A stretch of DNA of 64,000 bases from CATOSD01 sp965226695 (GCA_965226695.1 OZ245405.1:186001-250000); one strand, 5' to 3'; shown: positions 1 to 9,811, counted from the stretch's first letter. Notes: a model not told the origin generated them from the letters alone. A program made the numbers and translations.

Positions 1-922
1 TGAGGTCCACAATGAGGTTTATGCTCACAAACGCGAAGGCGATTATGAGGATGATGATCTCGACGATAGGGTAGTCCCTGCGCTGGATCGACTCTATCAG
101 AAAGCGGCCCATTCCGGGCAGGCTGAAGACCGTTTCGATGACCACGGCGCCGCCCATCAGGGCGCCCGCCTGCAGGCCGAACAGCGTGACCACCGGCAGC
201 ACGGCGTTGCGGAGCCCGTGGCGGTAGACCACTAGCGACTCCACAAGGCCCTTTGCCCTGGCGGTACGCATGTAGTCCTGGCGCAGCACCTCCAGCATCT
301 GGGCGCGGGTCATGCGCGTTATCGCGGCGTTGTTGAAGTAGGCGATGACAAGCACCGGCCACACCAGCGTTTTCAGGTTGGTCAACGGGTCGTCCCAGAT
401 GTAGACGGTGCCGAGAGGAGGGAACCAGTGAAACACCTTCACGAGGAACAGCAGCACCAACAGTCCCATTACGAACGTGGGCACGGCGAGGCCGGTGACC
501 GAGAACACCATTATGGAGCGGTCTACCATCGTGTCCTGGCGCACCGCGGCGACCACGCCTATGAAAATCGCCGACACCGTGGCTATCGCCATGCTCAAGA
601 AGGCGAGCTCGAGCGTGAGCACCATCTTGGGTTTGAGCTCGTCCATTATCGGGGAGTTGAGGTATAACGACCTGCCCCAATCGAGGGTTAGGAATCGACC
701 CAGCCAGCTCAGATATTGCGCATACATCGGGCGGTCCAGGCCCATGTTGGCGCGCAGCGAGTCGTACGCTTCCTGGGAGAAGGGGATGTCGCCGGAGCTG
801 CCCGCCAGTATCAGAAGCGCGGGGTCGCCCGGCACGAGCCGCACGAGCACGAAGACGAGCAGCGACGCCCCTATCAGCGTGGGGATGAAGAGCAGCAGAC
901 GCCTGGCGAGGTATTGGCCCAA
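1..922 (-). CDS. ABC transporter permease, OppB/DppB type (C-terminus off window)
   Basis: Inner-membrane permease of a peptide/nickel/opine-type ABC importer. The reading frame is open to the window edge; about 307 residues are visible. It begins LGQYLARRLLLFIPTLIGA, the usual first membrane helix of DppB-like proteins, then VRLVPGDP, and near the C-terminus has the cytoplasmic EAA-loop region DYMRTARAKGL followed by YRHGLRNAVLPV, and later ETVFSLPGMGR. The chosen start is TTG at 922, preceded by GGAGGTAG about five bases upstream; no in-frame ATG fits better. It lies 184 bp downstream of the binding-protein gene on the same strand, so the two very likely form one operon continuing off the left edge. 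The substrate cannot be told from sequence. Confidence 0.93.
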   Translation of the reverse strand, partial: MGQYLARRLLLFIPTLIGASLLVFVLVRLVPGDPALLILAGSSGDIPFSQEAYDSLRANMGLDRPMYAQYLSWLGRFLTLDWGRSLYLNSPIMDELKPKMVLTLELAFLSMAIATVSAIFIGVVAAVRQDTMVDRSIMVFSVTGLAVPTFVMGLLVLLFLVKVFHWFPPLGTVYIWDDPLTNLKTLVWPVLVIAYFNNAAITRMTRAQMLEVLRQDYMRTARAKGLVESLVVYRHGLRNAVLPVVTLFGLQAGALMGGAVVIETVFSLPGMGRFLIESIQRRDYPIVEIIILIIAFAFVSINLIVDL

Positions 923-1106
923 CGCCTACCTCCGTCCCAAAGGTGTGGCGGCAGCCCGCGTCTCGGCGCCGCCGCCGCAACGTGGGCAGGGGGCCGCGCC
1001 GTATTCTTCCGCGCCACGGCCGCGACCCACTGCCGAGATAGCTATAACTTGCCGTGCGCCCGCCGGGCCGCCTATCGAGGCGACCCGGCACCCACCATGA
1101 AAGTTA

Positions 1107-2839
1107 CTACTGCTTGAGCCACACGGACGCGAAGTTCGAGTGGTGCATGATGGTGTTCCAGGGCACGAATCCCTGCAGCTTAGACGAGTACACAAGCTGG
1201 ATGTCGGGGCGTATGGCCCAGCTCGTGTTGAGGTCCTTCAGCTGTATGTCCACCATCTGCCGCAGCAGCGCCGAGCGCCTGGCGCGGTCGAGCTCGCCGC
1301 GCTCCTGCTCCCACAGCGCCGTGTACTCCGCCTTGAGGGCCTCGTCCTGCCAGTGGACGTTGGGGGATAGGTACACTTGGTCGACGAACGAGTCGGGGTC
1401 CGCGTAGCCGGTGTTGATCTCCCAGACGGTGGCGACGAAGTCCTGGTTGACGAAAGCTGTGATTCCGGCGCCCGGATCTATCGCGCGTACCTCGGCGTTG
1501 ATGTCAATGTCGCGAAGCTGGGAGGATATGACCTCCGCCAGCTGCGGGGCCGGGAACACGCCGCCCTGAACCATGATAGCGACGTCGGCTCCGGCGCCGC
1601 CCGTGGCCTCTTCAACCAACTGCTTGGCCCTGGCCAGGTCTTCGGTCTTGTCGGGGCGAATGCCCGGGTACTTCAGCCAGTCCTCCATCGACAGCATCCA
1701 GGTGTCGGCCCAGTAGGGATGGCTGGGCTGACCGGTGCCCTGTCCGACAATCTCTATCAGATGTTGGCGGTTGATGGCCAGGTGCATGGCCTCGCGGATC
1801 TTGATGTCGCTGGTGGTGTCCGCGTTGACGTTCATGAACCAGAACAGCGCCCCGGGCGGCACGTAGCCGTGGACGTTTATGTCACCGGGCCGGGCGTTCT
1901 TGAGGTCGGTCGCCTCCTGCTTGCTGATGGCGGGGAATCCGGAGTGGATCTCGATGCGGCCGGACTCCAGGGCGGATAGCCGTGTCGCGTTGTCCGGAAT
2001 CACGTAGATCTCGACGCCATCCATCAGAGGCAGACCCTCGACGTAGTAGTTTTCGTTGGCCTCGAGCTTGGTGACGTCGTTGCGTTGCCACTCTTTGACC
2101 TTGAAAGCGCCGTTGCCAATCCAGTCGTTCTGGGTCAGGTCGGTGAACTCGGCAGCGGTGTCAATCGTGTCGGTCACGTGCTTGGGCAGGATGTGAAAGA
2201 ACGGCTGCGTCCAGCAGGCGAAGTAGTTGACCGCCGGCTGCTCGAGGGAAACCTTGACGGTTGATTCGTCAATCTCCTCCACGGTGTCCACCAGCGCGTT
2301 GATGCACTTCAGGCGGCCGATGGGCATGTCGTTGGGCGGATTGAGGATACGTGCGAACGAGCTTACCACGTCATCGGCGCCCAGGGCTTCGCCGTCGTGC
2401 CACTGGATGCCCTGACGGATGGTGTAGGTCCACTCGGTGCCGTCGCCGCTGGAGTCCCACTTCGTGGCAATCTGGCCCGCTATCTCGTCCCTCTTGTTGG
2501 GGTCGACAGCCGCCAGGTGCTCGAACACGTTGCTGAAGAACATGAGCGCGGGGGTCGCGCCGTTGCGGTGCGGGTCGAAGTGGAAGACGTCGTAGGGCAC
2601 GCTGGCGCGCAGTATGCCTCCGCGCTCTGCGCTCATGGAGCCGCTGGGGGCGCTGAGGTCGGGGCGGCCGGCATGGCGGTCGGGACCGCTGGCATGGCCG
2701 TCGGGGCCGCGGACACGGTCGTAGGGGCAGCCGGCACCGGTGTGGGCTCCTCTTCCTCTTCCGCCGCGCAGGCGGCGAGTGCCAAAAGCAGCACGGGCAG
2801 CGCAAGCAGCGCGAGAATTCTCATTGCTCCTGCCTTCAT
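1107..2839 (-). CDS. ABC transporter substrate-binding lipoprotein, family 5, with a frameshift
   Basis: Extracytoplasmic solute-binding protein (SBP_bac_5, DppA/OppA-like) feeding the adjacent permease. The true N-terminus is MKAGAMRILALLALPVLL, a lipoprotein signal with lipobox LAAC (Cys24) and then an E-rich and A/P/T-rich linker, started by ATG at 2839 with GGAGGA upstream. That frame stops at 2633, while the mature domain (ERGGILRASVPYDVF onward to SVWLKQ) runs in another frame. The total length is one base short of a multiple of three. Adding one C to the C5 run near 2650 joins both parts seamlessly. A longer same-frame extension upstream of the mature domain is an artefact of the missing base. 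Known for the family: binding of peptides, nickel or opines; the ligand here is unknown. Confidence 0.88.
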
Positions 2840-3121
2840 AACGGTAATCCTCCTCCAGTCTGGGCGACACTGCCCGTGTAACGCCGATGGCGGGGGCCGA
2901 CGGTCCGCAACCAGGCGAGCCGACGGCAGGCTGGGCGACGCCAGTATCAAGACCGAAATACCTTACACCCGCGGCCCAGGTGCGTCAACCTGAGACATGC
3001 GCCCCAGCGCTGGGCCGCGCCCCAACGGTCGCGACGGCCGCTCGCGCGTGGACGGGGCACAAATGCAGGGCGTATAATTTGGCTTCTGGCAGGCCGGCGC
3101 GCGCAGCGGGCCGGCGCATCT

Positions 3122-3206
3122 GGGGAAGTGTCGGAATTGGCAGACGAGCATGATTTAGGATCATGTGCCGAGAGGCGTGGGAGTTCGAGTCTCCCCTTCC
3201 CCACCA
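3122..3206 (+). tRNA. tRNA-Leu (anticodon UAG)
   Basis: Class II tRNA with acceptor GGGGAAG pairing CTTCCCC, D-arm GTC/GAC around GGAATTGGCA, anticodon stem CATGA/TCATG with loop TTTAGGA (anticodon TAG), a long variable arm (GCCGAGAGGC) and T-arm GGGAGTTCGAGTCTCCC. The CCA end is encoded (3204-3206). A lower-GC unknown gene follows directly, as is common for tRNA-anchored islands. Confidence 0.96.
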
Positions 3207-3417
3207 AGAATGGCCGACCATTTTTACTCAGATCCTAGTTGAACAATAGACAGAACCCACGTACTAGTCTTGCAGTTCACGTGTCCCCGCCGAACTGCAC
3301 AGAGACAAGAATCGTTACCTTGAGGTGCGTACTGGGTCTGTCTCGAGGTGGCCCTGCCGAGATTGCCGGCTGCCGGAGTTGGATCATTGTCCTCAGAGAC
3401 CTGGAGAGTTGGACAAC

Positions 3418-5235
3418 ATGGAAAACGACATGGTCTGGATCAACGAAGGTTTTTTCTTGAATGATGCGGAACACATCATTATGACGAGCTACATCGACCT
3501 TCGCCCACTGGGGAACAGAATCCCAATCACCAGCCTCGTAAGGGGGAGTGAGCAAAAGTACGCACTCGAGGACTGTGAAACAATCATGGTATCCAATCCT
3601 TCGAGATTCCGGGAATATGGAGAGGAGTTGATACGGGACGTTCAGGAGGGATTGGCAAAAGAGGAATCAGTCGTAACTACTCAGGAGACAACAACCAAGT
3701 TGACGAGGCAACGTGCCGTTTCCCAACTAAACGAGGCTCTTGATCTGTTGGACACAAGTACGCGACTCGCACTCACACACAGTGAGTCTAACACCAAATC
3801 TAACACGGACACAGCGAGCAAGAGCTTCACCTATGCCAAGGAATGGTGGGTTTTCTGCACATCAATCCAGCCGGCAACAGATGATTGGGAAGCCTGGAGT
3901 GGGACGCTGCCTAAATACTACGATCATGTGTCTGTGATCGGCCAACCAGCAAAATTCGCCCAAGCATTGGGGAACATGGTGGCGGACCAACTGGGGCCTC
4001 AATTGAGTGAAGGTTCAATGACCAGCTCGACGGGAGGTCTTGAAACTGAGAAGACTAAACACAAGGCACAGTGGGTCTTGCATGGGCCAGTGGTCTACAC
4101 TGACAGCGTATACGATTTCCTTGAAGGCATTACAAACAATGAACAGCGGGTCGCTGCTCAAATTTTCGTGAAGGGTAGAGAGTATGCGGCGCAACAGGAA
4201 TATCGTTTCGCCATCCTGAATGAAGGTGCAGAGCAGGAAACGGTCATTCTCCAAATCTCTGGGATGATGAGGGACGCCCTGAAGCAAACCGACCACGGGT
4301 TAGTTCGCCACGCCCGCGTTCCATTAACCTCTGGAGCGGATCTGGCAACTGAGTCACCGCTCGGCAATAGTGAAGGACCGAAGCCTATTGCCAAGCAAAT
4401 GACTGCAAGGAAGAGGGCGGCGAAACGGGAAGAGTGGCGATTTGAAGCAAGAGGACCGGATGGCGAGGTGCTATCTTCAGACGGGGGCCTCCGCGAATCA
4501 GTCAGGGAACAGACCGTGACCTGGAACCAAGAATCGGAGGAAAACGAATCCCACGAGTCGACGCACAACGGTCAAGGTGACCAAGAGGGAGAAGAGTCAC
4601 TCTCAATTCCTGATCCTGTGAATTCTATAGGAGGCCTGGTCGAAGGAGAGAGTGACCTGGAGATTTCAAAAGAACTCGCGCTAGAGGAATTCGAATGGGA
4701 TGAACGGCCTCCCGAAGATGACGAGCTTTCTATCCCAATAAGGACTGTTACAGGCCGTGTTTACAAGTCATTTGAAGAAATGCTTAGTGACCCTACCTAT
4801 CCCATGAGCCCAGTGGGGAGAGTATGGCAGGAAGACGTCAATACACCCGACGAAATAACAAAGACCTATAGGGCGATTGATGTCTTGGACATGAAGATGA
4901 AGGATATTGAGGAGCAGTTTAGACAGGATATAGCCAGCGCGGGTTGGTATGCCATGCTGTGCATCCGAAACATCTATGGAAGGCTTGGGGACATAGTGGA
5001 TACGGTATCCATTGAGAAGGAAAGGTTCGTTGTTATTCGTCTAAAGGAAAACGAAGCATTGAATGTTCGAGCAAGAATCGTGATCGCTCCCAGTGGAGCC
5101 TATGCCTACAGCCTCTTCTCTCCCAAGGAAGAACAACTAGGCTACGGAGGGCTGGAGTGGGGCACCACGTTCTTCCCTATTGGCAGCCAAGTCGAAACTT
5201 TTGAGAGATGCGGCTGGCCAAAGAAGGTTCTCTGA
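3418..5235 (+). CDS. unknown 605-residue protein, lower GC than neighbours
   Basis: I do not recognise this family. The protein starts MENDMVWINEGFFLNDAEH (ATG at 3418; the open frame extends 31 codons upstream to 3325, but that part looks non-coding). It has no signal peptide or membrane helix. The middle is strongly acidic and polar (about residues 350-430, rich in E, S, D and G), and the C-terminal part has a compact look (GWYAMLCIRNIYGRLGDI, then RARIVIAPSGAYAYSLF). Base composition is visibly less GC-rich than flanking housekeeping genes. Position between tRNA-Leu and a tandem-repeat block suggests acquired DNA. No function is assigned. Confidence 0.75.
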   Translation: MENDMVWINEGFFLNDAEHIIMTSYIDLRPLGNRIPITSLVRGSEQKYALEDCETIMVSNPSRFREYGEELIRDVQEGLAKEESVVTTQETTTKLTRQRAVSQLNEALDLLDTSTRLALTHSESNTKSNTDTASKSFTYAKEWWVFCTSIQPATDDWEAWSGTLPKYYDHVSVIGQPAKFAQALGNMVADQLGPQLSEGSMTSSTGGLETEKTKHKAQWVLHGPVVYTDSVYDFLEGITNNEQRVAAQIFVKGREYAAQQEYRFAILNEGAEQETVILQISGMMRDALKQTDHGLVRHARVPLTSGADLATESPLGNSEGPKPIAKQMTARKRAAKREEWRFEARGPDGEVLSSDGGLRESVREQTVTWNQESEENESHESTHNGQGDQEGEESLSIPDPVNSIGGLVEGESDLEISKELALEEFEWDERPPEDDELSIPIRTVTGRVYKSFEEMLSDPTYPMSPVGRVWQEDVNTPDEITKTYRAIDVLDMKMKDIEEQFRQDIASAGWYAMLCIRNIYGRLGDIVDTVSIEKERFVVIRLKENEALNVRARIVIAPSGAYAYSLFSPKEEQLGYGGLEWGTTFFPIGSQVETFERCGWPKKVL

Positions 5236-5340
5236 CGCAGTCATAAACCAAACTGCCCTCAAATGTACTCGGACATCCAATTGCTCAATTGCGTCTGTAG
5301 AGCGAAGCGTTGGAAAAAGTACCTCACAATCTTCCCAGCC

Positions 5341-5585
5341 ACATCTCGAAGACGGCGCCATCTACCGTCCACGTTTCCCGACCGGAAGAGGCTCGGACAC
5401 CGGGTAAGGATCCTCGTGCCAGGGATCACAAAGCCCCCAACCACATCTCGAAGATGGTTCTGTCTATCGTGAAAAAAGGCCCACCCGAAGAGACTCGAAC
5501 TCTCCCTAAAGATCGCAGTGAAAAGAGTCACAGGCTGCCACGACACATCTCGAAGGCGGTGCCATCTACCGTCCACGTTTGCCCA
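5341..5585. repeat. 102-bp tandem repeat, three degenerate copies
   Basis: The motif ACATCTCGAAG recurs at 5341, 5443 and 5545, exactly 102 bases apart. Copies 1 and 3 share GCCATCTACCGTCCACGTTT. Because 102 is divisible by three, a 34-residue repeat can be read in one plus-strand frame, but no convincing start or composition supports a protein. The middle copy contains GAGACTCGAACTC (5490-5502), the reverse complement of the T-arm core of the nearby tRNA-Leu. The stretch 5586-5995 shows nothing further beyond the start region of the next gene. Confidence 0.75.
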
Positions 5586-5995
5586 CCAATTCGTAGCTAA
5601 GGCCTGGAGTGCTCAAACTCTTCCGATAAGCACGCTTTCGGCGGGGCGGAGTCCCCCCTGACCTGGGCATGACCACGAGGTGGGCCGAAGGGGTCGAATG
5701 GGGCACGGGCGGCGAGGTGTCGTCGGCTGAAGTTGTCTGCCCATTGGCGGGGCCGTCCGTATTCCGCAGGTCGGGCTGTCCGTCCGGAGCGCCCATCATG
5801 GTGCCCGATTGGTCGATACAGAGCTATCGGCCCTTCTGCGGCGCGGGCCCGCGCTGAGGGTCGTGGGCGGGCACGGCAACATGGAGATGGGTTGACGGCC
5901 AGGATGACCCGGACCACCAAACCCGGATTCCCCTGAGCATGTATAATGTTGCCGGCGGCGGGAGCGCCGCGCCCTATCTCACCAAGGGGTCGACA

Positions 5996-7177
5996 ATGGC
6001 GGTAGCCAAGAAGGTTCGCGAGTTCATGGAACAGGGGTCGTGGATTCGCAAGATGTTCGAGGACGGCATCGCCCTGCGCCAGGAGTACGGCGACGAGAAC
6101 GTGTTCGACCTGTCGCTCGGCAACCCCGTCATCGAGCCGCCGCGCGAGTTCTTCGACCAACTGCGCCGCATCGCCGACGACCCGACGCCGGGAATGCACC
6201 GCTACATGCCCAACTCCGGCTACCCGCACGCACGCGCGGCGGTGGCCGCCCAGCTGCGCGAGGAGACGGGGCTGGACTTCACCGCCGACCACACGCTGAT
6301 GACCGTGGGCGCGGGCGGCGCGATGAACGTGGTGCTCAAGGCGCTGCTGGACCCAGGCGACGAGGTGATCATCTTCGCGCCCTACTTCGTGGAGTATCAC
6401 TACTACGCCGACAATCACGGCGGGTCCTGCCGGGTGGTGCCGCCGGACGACGACTTTCTGCCCGACCTCGCCGCGTTCGAGGCGAGCTTCAACGACAGGA
6501 CGCGCATCGTGCTCATCAACTCGCCCAACAACCCCACGGGCGTGGTCTACTCCGCCGAGCTGCTGGCCCGGATGTGCGACATCATCCGAGCTAAGGAGGC
6601 CGAGCTGGGCAGGGAGATATTCCTGGTCAGCGACGAGCCGTACCGCAAGCTGCTGTTCGACGGGCTGAGCTATCCGCACGTGTTCGCCCACCACGTGCGC
6701 GCCATCGCGGCGACGTCGCACTCCAAGGACCTCGCCCTGCCCGGCGAGCGAATCGGCTACGTGGCCGCACACCCCGAATACGAGGACTGCGCCGAGCTGA
6801 TGGACGGCTTCGCGTTCGCCAACCGCGTGCTTGGGTTCGTGAACGCCCCCGCGCTGATGCAGCACATCGTGGCCCATCTGCAGTCGGTGACCGTCGACGT
6901 GGGAATCTATCAGGACAAGCGTGATTTCCTGTACAAGAGTCTGACGGAGATGGGCTACGAGACGGTCAAGCCGCAGGGGGCGTTCTACATGTTCCCGGTC
7001 TCTCCGGCCGAGAACGAGATCGACTTCGTGGACGCCCTCAGGGAGCACAACGTGCTGGTGGTGCCTGGACGCGGCTTCGGGCTGCCCGGCTACTTCCGCA
7101 TTTCGTACTGCGTGGACGACCGCACGCTGGAGGGATCGCTGAAGGGCTTCCGAGAGGCTATAGCGCGGTTCGGGTAG
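5996..7177 (+). CDS. PLP-dependent aminotransferase, class I/II
   Basis: Fold-type I aminotransferase (aspartate/tyrosine-type), transferring amino groups between an amino acid and a 2-oxoacid in the cytoplasm. With start MAVAKKVREFMEQG (ATG 5996, AAGGGG seven bases upstream) it has 393 residues. Visible signatures are NSPNNPTG (175-182), SDEPYRK (212-218) carrying the cofactor-binding Asp and Tyr, and the Schiff-base lysine K244 in SHSKDLALPGERIGY. The C-terminal substrate-binding arginine region PGYFRISYCVDD is also present. A start at 5939 is possible but overlaps a TATAAT-like hexamer at 5942-5947, which better fits a promoter -10. The open frame on the opposite strand across this gene is a GC-rich shadow. 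Substrate unknown. Confidence 0.93.
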   Translation: MAVAKKVREFMEQGSWIRKMFEDGIALRQEYGDENVFDLSLGNPVIEPPREFFDQLRRIADDPTPGMHRYMPNSGYPHARAAVAAQLREETGLDFTADHTLMTVGAGGAMNVVLKALLDPGDEVIIFAPYFVEYHYYADNHGGSCRVVPPDDDFLPDLAAFEASFNDRTRIVLINSPNNPTGVVYSAELLARMCDIIRAKEAELGREIFLVSDEPYRKLLFDGLSYPHVFAHHVRAIAATSHSKDLALPGERIGYVAAHPEYEDCAELMDGFAFANRVLGFVNAPALMQHIVAHLQSVTVDVGIYQDKRDFLYKSLTEMGYETVKPQGAFYMFPVSPAENEIDFVDALREHNVLVVPGRGFGLPGYFRISYCVDDRTLEGSLKGFREAIARFG

Positions 7178-7457
7178 GGGGCTGGATATGGCCAAGAACA
7201 AGACCATGCCGAAGCCGTGAGCATTGCGGAAGCCGTCGTGCGCTGGGTGGATGGGCGGGTCGAGGTTGGTTTGTGAGGCAAGCGCGCTAGTCTCGCATCG
7301 ATGGGATAGTGGGAAGCCGTCACCCCCATCCCTTTGACAGGCTGAGGGCAGGCACCACCCTCGTCCAGCGTGTCGGCGAACGGGGCCGGGTTCTTGATCC
7401 AGAACACGAAGCCGTCCACGTCTTCCCTGCGCTCGGTTCCGGTGTGCCGCGAAGGCG

Positions 7458-8858
7458 CTAGGCGGGGTCGGCTACGTTGAAGTCGTAGCCGTCGGGGAGC
7501 ACGAAGTCGGGGTCGCTGTCCAGCAGGCGGCGCCAGGCGCGGCGGCCAACGAGGTCGGCCTCGCGCACTATGGCATCCTCGTCCATCGTCAGCACCTTGC
7601 CGTCACGCATCAGCCAGCGCCCGTCGACCATCACCGCCTCCACGTCCCGGCCCTGCCCCTGGTGCACGAACGTGGACACCACGCGGATGGTGGGCACAAG
7701 GTGCGCGCGGCGGGTGTCGACCAGAATCAGGTCGGCCTTGTTGCCCACGCGCAGCGAGCCGCCGTCCGGGATGCCCAGGGCGCGGTAACCGTTCGCGGTG
7801 GCCCACTGGTACGCCTCTTCGGGGGAGGGCAGCCGGCCGTCGGAGCGGCGCACCCGCTCCATGAACATGCCGGTCCGCAACACTTCCACCATGTCCTCGG
7901 CCATGTTGTCGGTGCCCATGGCGATGCCGCATCCGGCAGCCTCCAGGTCGGCCACGTGGGGGCTCAGCCCGCGCCGCGCGGCCATCGCGGAGTTGAAGGA
8001 CACCCACGAGCCGGACTCACCGAGGATGCGCTCCTCTTGGGGCGCCATGCAGCGGCAGTGGGCGGCGACGAGCCTGCCGTTGAGGTAGCCTATCTGCGCC
8101 AGGAACTCGGTCGGCAGCGCTCCGCCCCGGTTGGCCTTGACGTTCTCGACCTCGCCCCAGAGCTGGTTCAGGTGGATGGTCGCCACGGCGTCGAGGCTGT
8201 CCTGCAGCTCGCGCAGCCGCACCAGCAGCTCGGGCGAGCACATGTCGGGCGCCCAGGCGGCCACGCCGACGCTGACTCGGCCTCCTTCTGCGCCGTGCCA
8301 CTTGGAGTGAAGGTCGGCTATGCTCCGCAGACCGTGCTCGGCCAGTTCCTGGTCGACCACGAACGGGCCCGGCTCGCCGATGTCGCCGTGGGCGCGGTCG
8401 GACGCCTGCTCGGCCAGCACGAACCGCAAGCCGCTGTCCACTATCTCGCGGGCGTAAACGTCGATGTTGGCGGCCACTTCCATGACGGCGGTGGTGCCGC
8501 AGCGCAGCGCCTCCAGCGCGCCGAGCTGCGCGAGCACGGTGAGCTCTTCGGAGCTGAGCGGAAGCCTGCGGGGAAACCTGATCGGCGACGGGTAGGACGC
8601 CTGCTCCCGATAGGAGCTGTTCTCGGTGATGCCTCGATTCTGGGTGAGCGTGAAGTGGGTGTGGCAGTTCGCGAAGCCGGGCATAACCGCCTTGCCGCGC
8701 CCGGACACCCGCTCAGCGTTCGGGAAGCGGGCGAGCACGTCCGTGGTCGGCCCAATGGCCGCGATGCTGTTGCCGTCCACGGCGATTGCCGCGCCGTGGT
8801 AGACGGGGGAGTTCTCTTCGCCGGTTACGACTGTGGTGTCGTGGATGACTGTTGTCAT
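7458..8858 (-). CDS. amidohydrolase, TrzA/AtzA/SsnA-like
   Basis: Metal-dependent hydrolase of the amidohydrolase superfamily, close to the chlorohydrolase/S-adenosylhomocysteine deaminase/guanine deaminase branch. It shows the beta-strand 1 metal motif GFANCHTHF, a later LVAAHC histidine, and the GTDN aspartate, with the usual C-terminal imidazolonepropionase-like strand region KADLILVDTRRAHLVP. Length (466 residues) is normal. I prefer ATG 8858 (MTTVIHDTTVVTG); a GTG at 8870 lies inside a dispersed repeat. The start codon itself sits in GGAATGACA, the end of the GTCATTCCGAG repeat family seen elsewhere here. Substrate not predictable. Confidence 0.9.
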   Translation of the reverse strand: MTTVIHDTTVVTGEENSPVYHGAAIAVDGNSIAAIGPTTDVLARFPNAERVSGRGKAVMPGFANCHTHFTLTQNRGITENSSYREQASYPSPIRFPRRLPLSSEELTVLAQLGALEALRCGTTAVMEVAANIDVYAREIVDSGLRFVLAEQASDRAHGDIGEPGPFVVDQELAEHGLRSIADLHSKWHGAEGGRVSVGVAAWAPDMCSPELLVRLRELQDSLDAVATIHLNQLWGEVENVKANRGGALPTEFLAQIGYLNGRLVAAHCRCMAPQEERILGESGSWVSFNSAMAARRGLSPHVADLEAAGCGIAMGTDNMAEDMVEVLRTGMFMERVRRSDGRLPSPEEAYQWATANGYRALGIPDGGSLRVGNKADLILVDTRRAHLVPTIRVVSTFVHQGQGRDVEAVMVDGRWLMRDGKVLTMDEDAIVREADLVGRRAWRRLLDSDPDFVLPDGYDFNVADPA

Positions 8859-8867
8859 TCCGAGTTT

Positions 8868-8945
8868 CACCCTTCACCCCCATCCCAGCCTTCCCCCATC
8901 GAGGGGGAAGGGACGTGTCGTCACGTGTCAGCCCATCAAGGGAGA
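8868..8945. repeat. REP-like GC-rich hairpin repeat
   Basis: Contains CACCCCCATC, then CTTCCCCCATCGAGGGGGAAGG, a self-complementary core also found in many intergenic gaps of this window. It fills the gap between the Mrp gene and the amidohydrolase. Confidence 0.7.
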
Positions 8946-8951
8946 GGAGGT

Positions 8952-9764
8952 CTAAGAGGCCTCTTCTTCGAGCGCCGTCCTGGCCGCTTTGGCTATGTGC
9001 TCGAACTCGCGCAGCACGGCCTTGCTGGACAACACGGTCGGCCTGGAGGTGTCGCGGTAGTCGGCTCGCAGCTCGACGCGGCCCAGGAAGCGCAGGTCCA
9101 TTTCCTCGGCCAGCTCCTTGCCGGCGCCCGAGCCGAATATCTCGCCTGAGAAGTTCTCGACCACGCCGAGCACGTTCACCTTGAGCGTGCGTATCATGTT
9201 GATCGAGCGCATGGCGTCTATCTTGGCCAGCTCCTGGGGCGTGGTGACCACGATGAAGCCGTCCATGTCGAGGGTCTGCATAACCGTAAGCGGCGCGTCG
9301 GACGTGCCGGGGGGCAGGTCGATGATGAGGTAATCGAGTTCGCCCCAGTCGGTGCTCTGGAGGAACTGGTTGATGGCGTTGTGGACCATGGGGCCGCGCC
9401 AGATGATGGCCTCCTCTTCCTTCTGTTGGAAGAAGCCCATGGACATCACCTTGACGTTGAAGCGCTCGGAGGGGATCATGCGCTTGTCTTCGCCCACCTC
9501 GGGGGGATCGTAGATCTTCATGGCGCGGACCACGTTGGGGCAGTCGATGTCCACGTCCAGCAGGCCCACGGCGGCGCCTTGCTGCGCGAGCGTGACGGCG
9601 AGGTTGACGGCGATGGTCGTCTTGCCGACGCCGCCCTTGCCGCTGTAGACGCCGACCTTGTACTTGATCTGCGACAGGGCGTTGGCGATTGCGCGCCGCT
9701 GATCGAACTGGCGCTTCATCGCCTCGATGCGAGCGCGCGCCTGGGCGGCCTGTGGCTGGTTCAT
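8952..9764 (-). CDS. Mrp/NBP35-family P-loop ATPase (Fe-S carrier)
   Basis: Cytoplasmic ParA/MinD-superfamily ATPase of the Mrp/ApbC type, thought to carry and deliver Fe-S clusters. The deviant Walker A SGKGGVGKTT is at residues 41-50, followed by LLDVDIDCPNV, the switch region IIDLPPGTSDAPLTVMQ and VVENFSGEIFGSG. The CxxC cluster motif of typical Mrp proteins is not visible: this region reads VVENFSGEIFGSGAGKE. Length 270 residues. The gene lies downstream of the DUF59 protein gene on the same strand, separated by about 210 bp with repeats. DUF59 domains are often fused to Mrp, so a joint role in cluster assembly is likely. Confidence 0.92.
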   Translation of the reverse strand: MNQPQAAQARARIEAMKRQFDQRRAIANALSQIKYKVGVYSGKGGVGKTTIAVNLAVTLAQQGAAVGLLDVDIDCPNVVRAMKIYDPPEVGEDKRMIPSERFNVKVMSMGFFQQKEEEAIIWRGPMVHNAINQFLQSTDWGELDYLIIDLPPGTSDAPLTVMQTLDMDGFIVVTTPQELAKIDAMRSINMIRTLKVNVLGVVENFSGEIFGSGAGKELAEEMDLRFLGRVELRADYRDTSRPTVLSSKAVLREFEHIAKAARTALEEEAS

Positions 9765-9811
9765 CGGCTGGGTTCTCCTAACTTGGGGCGGTTGTTCGCC
9801 GTTGGCCTCCT

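Noticed and set aside
5470..5520. Possible minus-strand tRNA around the T-arm-like motif and T6 tract
   Set aside because: No matching acceptor 5' strand, D-arm or anticodon arm could be folded upstream.
5341..5585. Possible CRISPR array or protein with 34-residue repeats
   Set aside because: Only three degenerate 102-bp units, no short direct repeat with unique spacers, and no credible start codon or cas gene.
5892..5947. TTGACG and TATAAT as a promoter for the aminotransferase
   Set aside because: The two hexamers are 44 bases apart, far beyond the usual 16-18; only the -10-like hexamer is worth noting.
5597..7207. Long minus-strand open frame (536 codons) opposite the aminotransferase
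   Set aside because: Histidine/arginine/valine-rich composition typical of an antisense frame in GC-rich DNA; the plus-strand aminotransferase has all catalytic motifs.
7662..9149. Plus-strand frame of 495 codons
   Set aside because: Lies opposite the amidohydrolase and Mrp genes and shows only low-complexity H/G/V/A composition.
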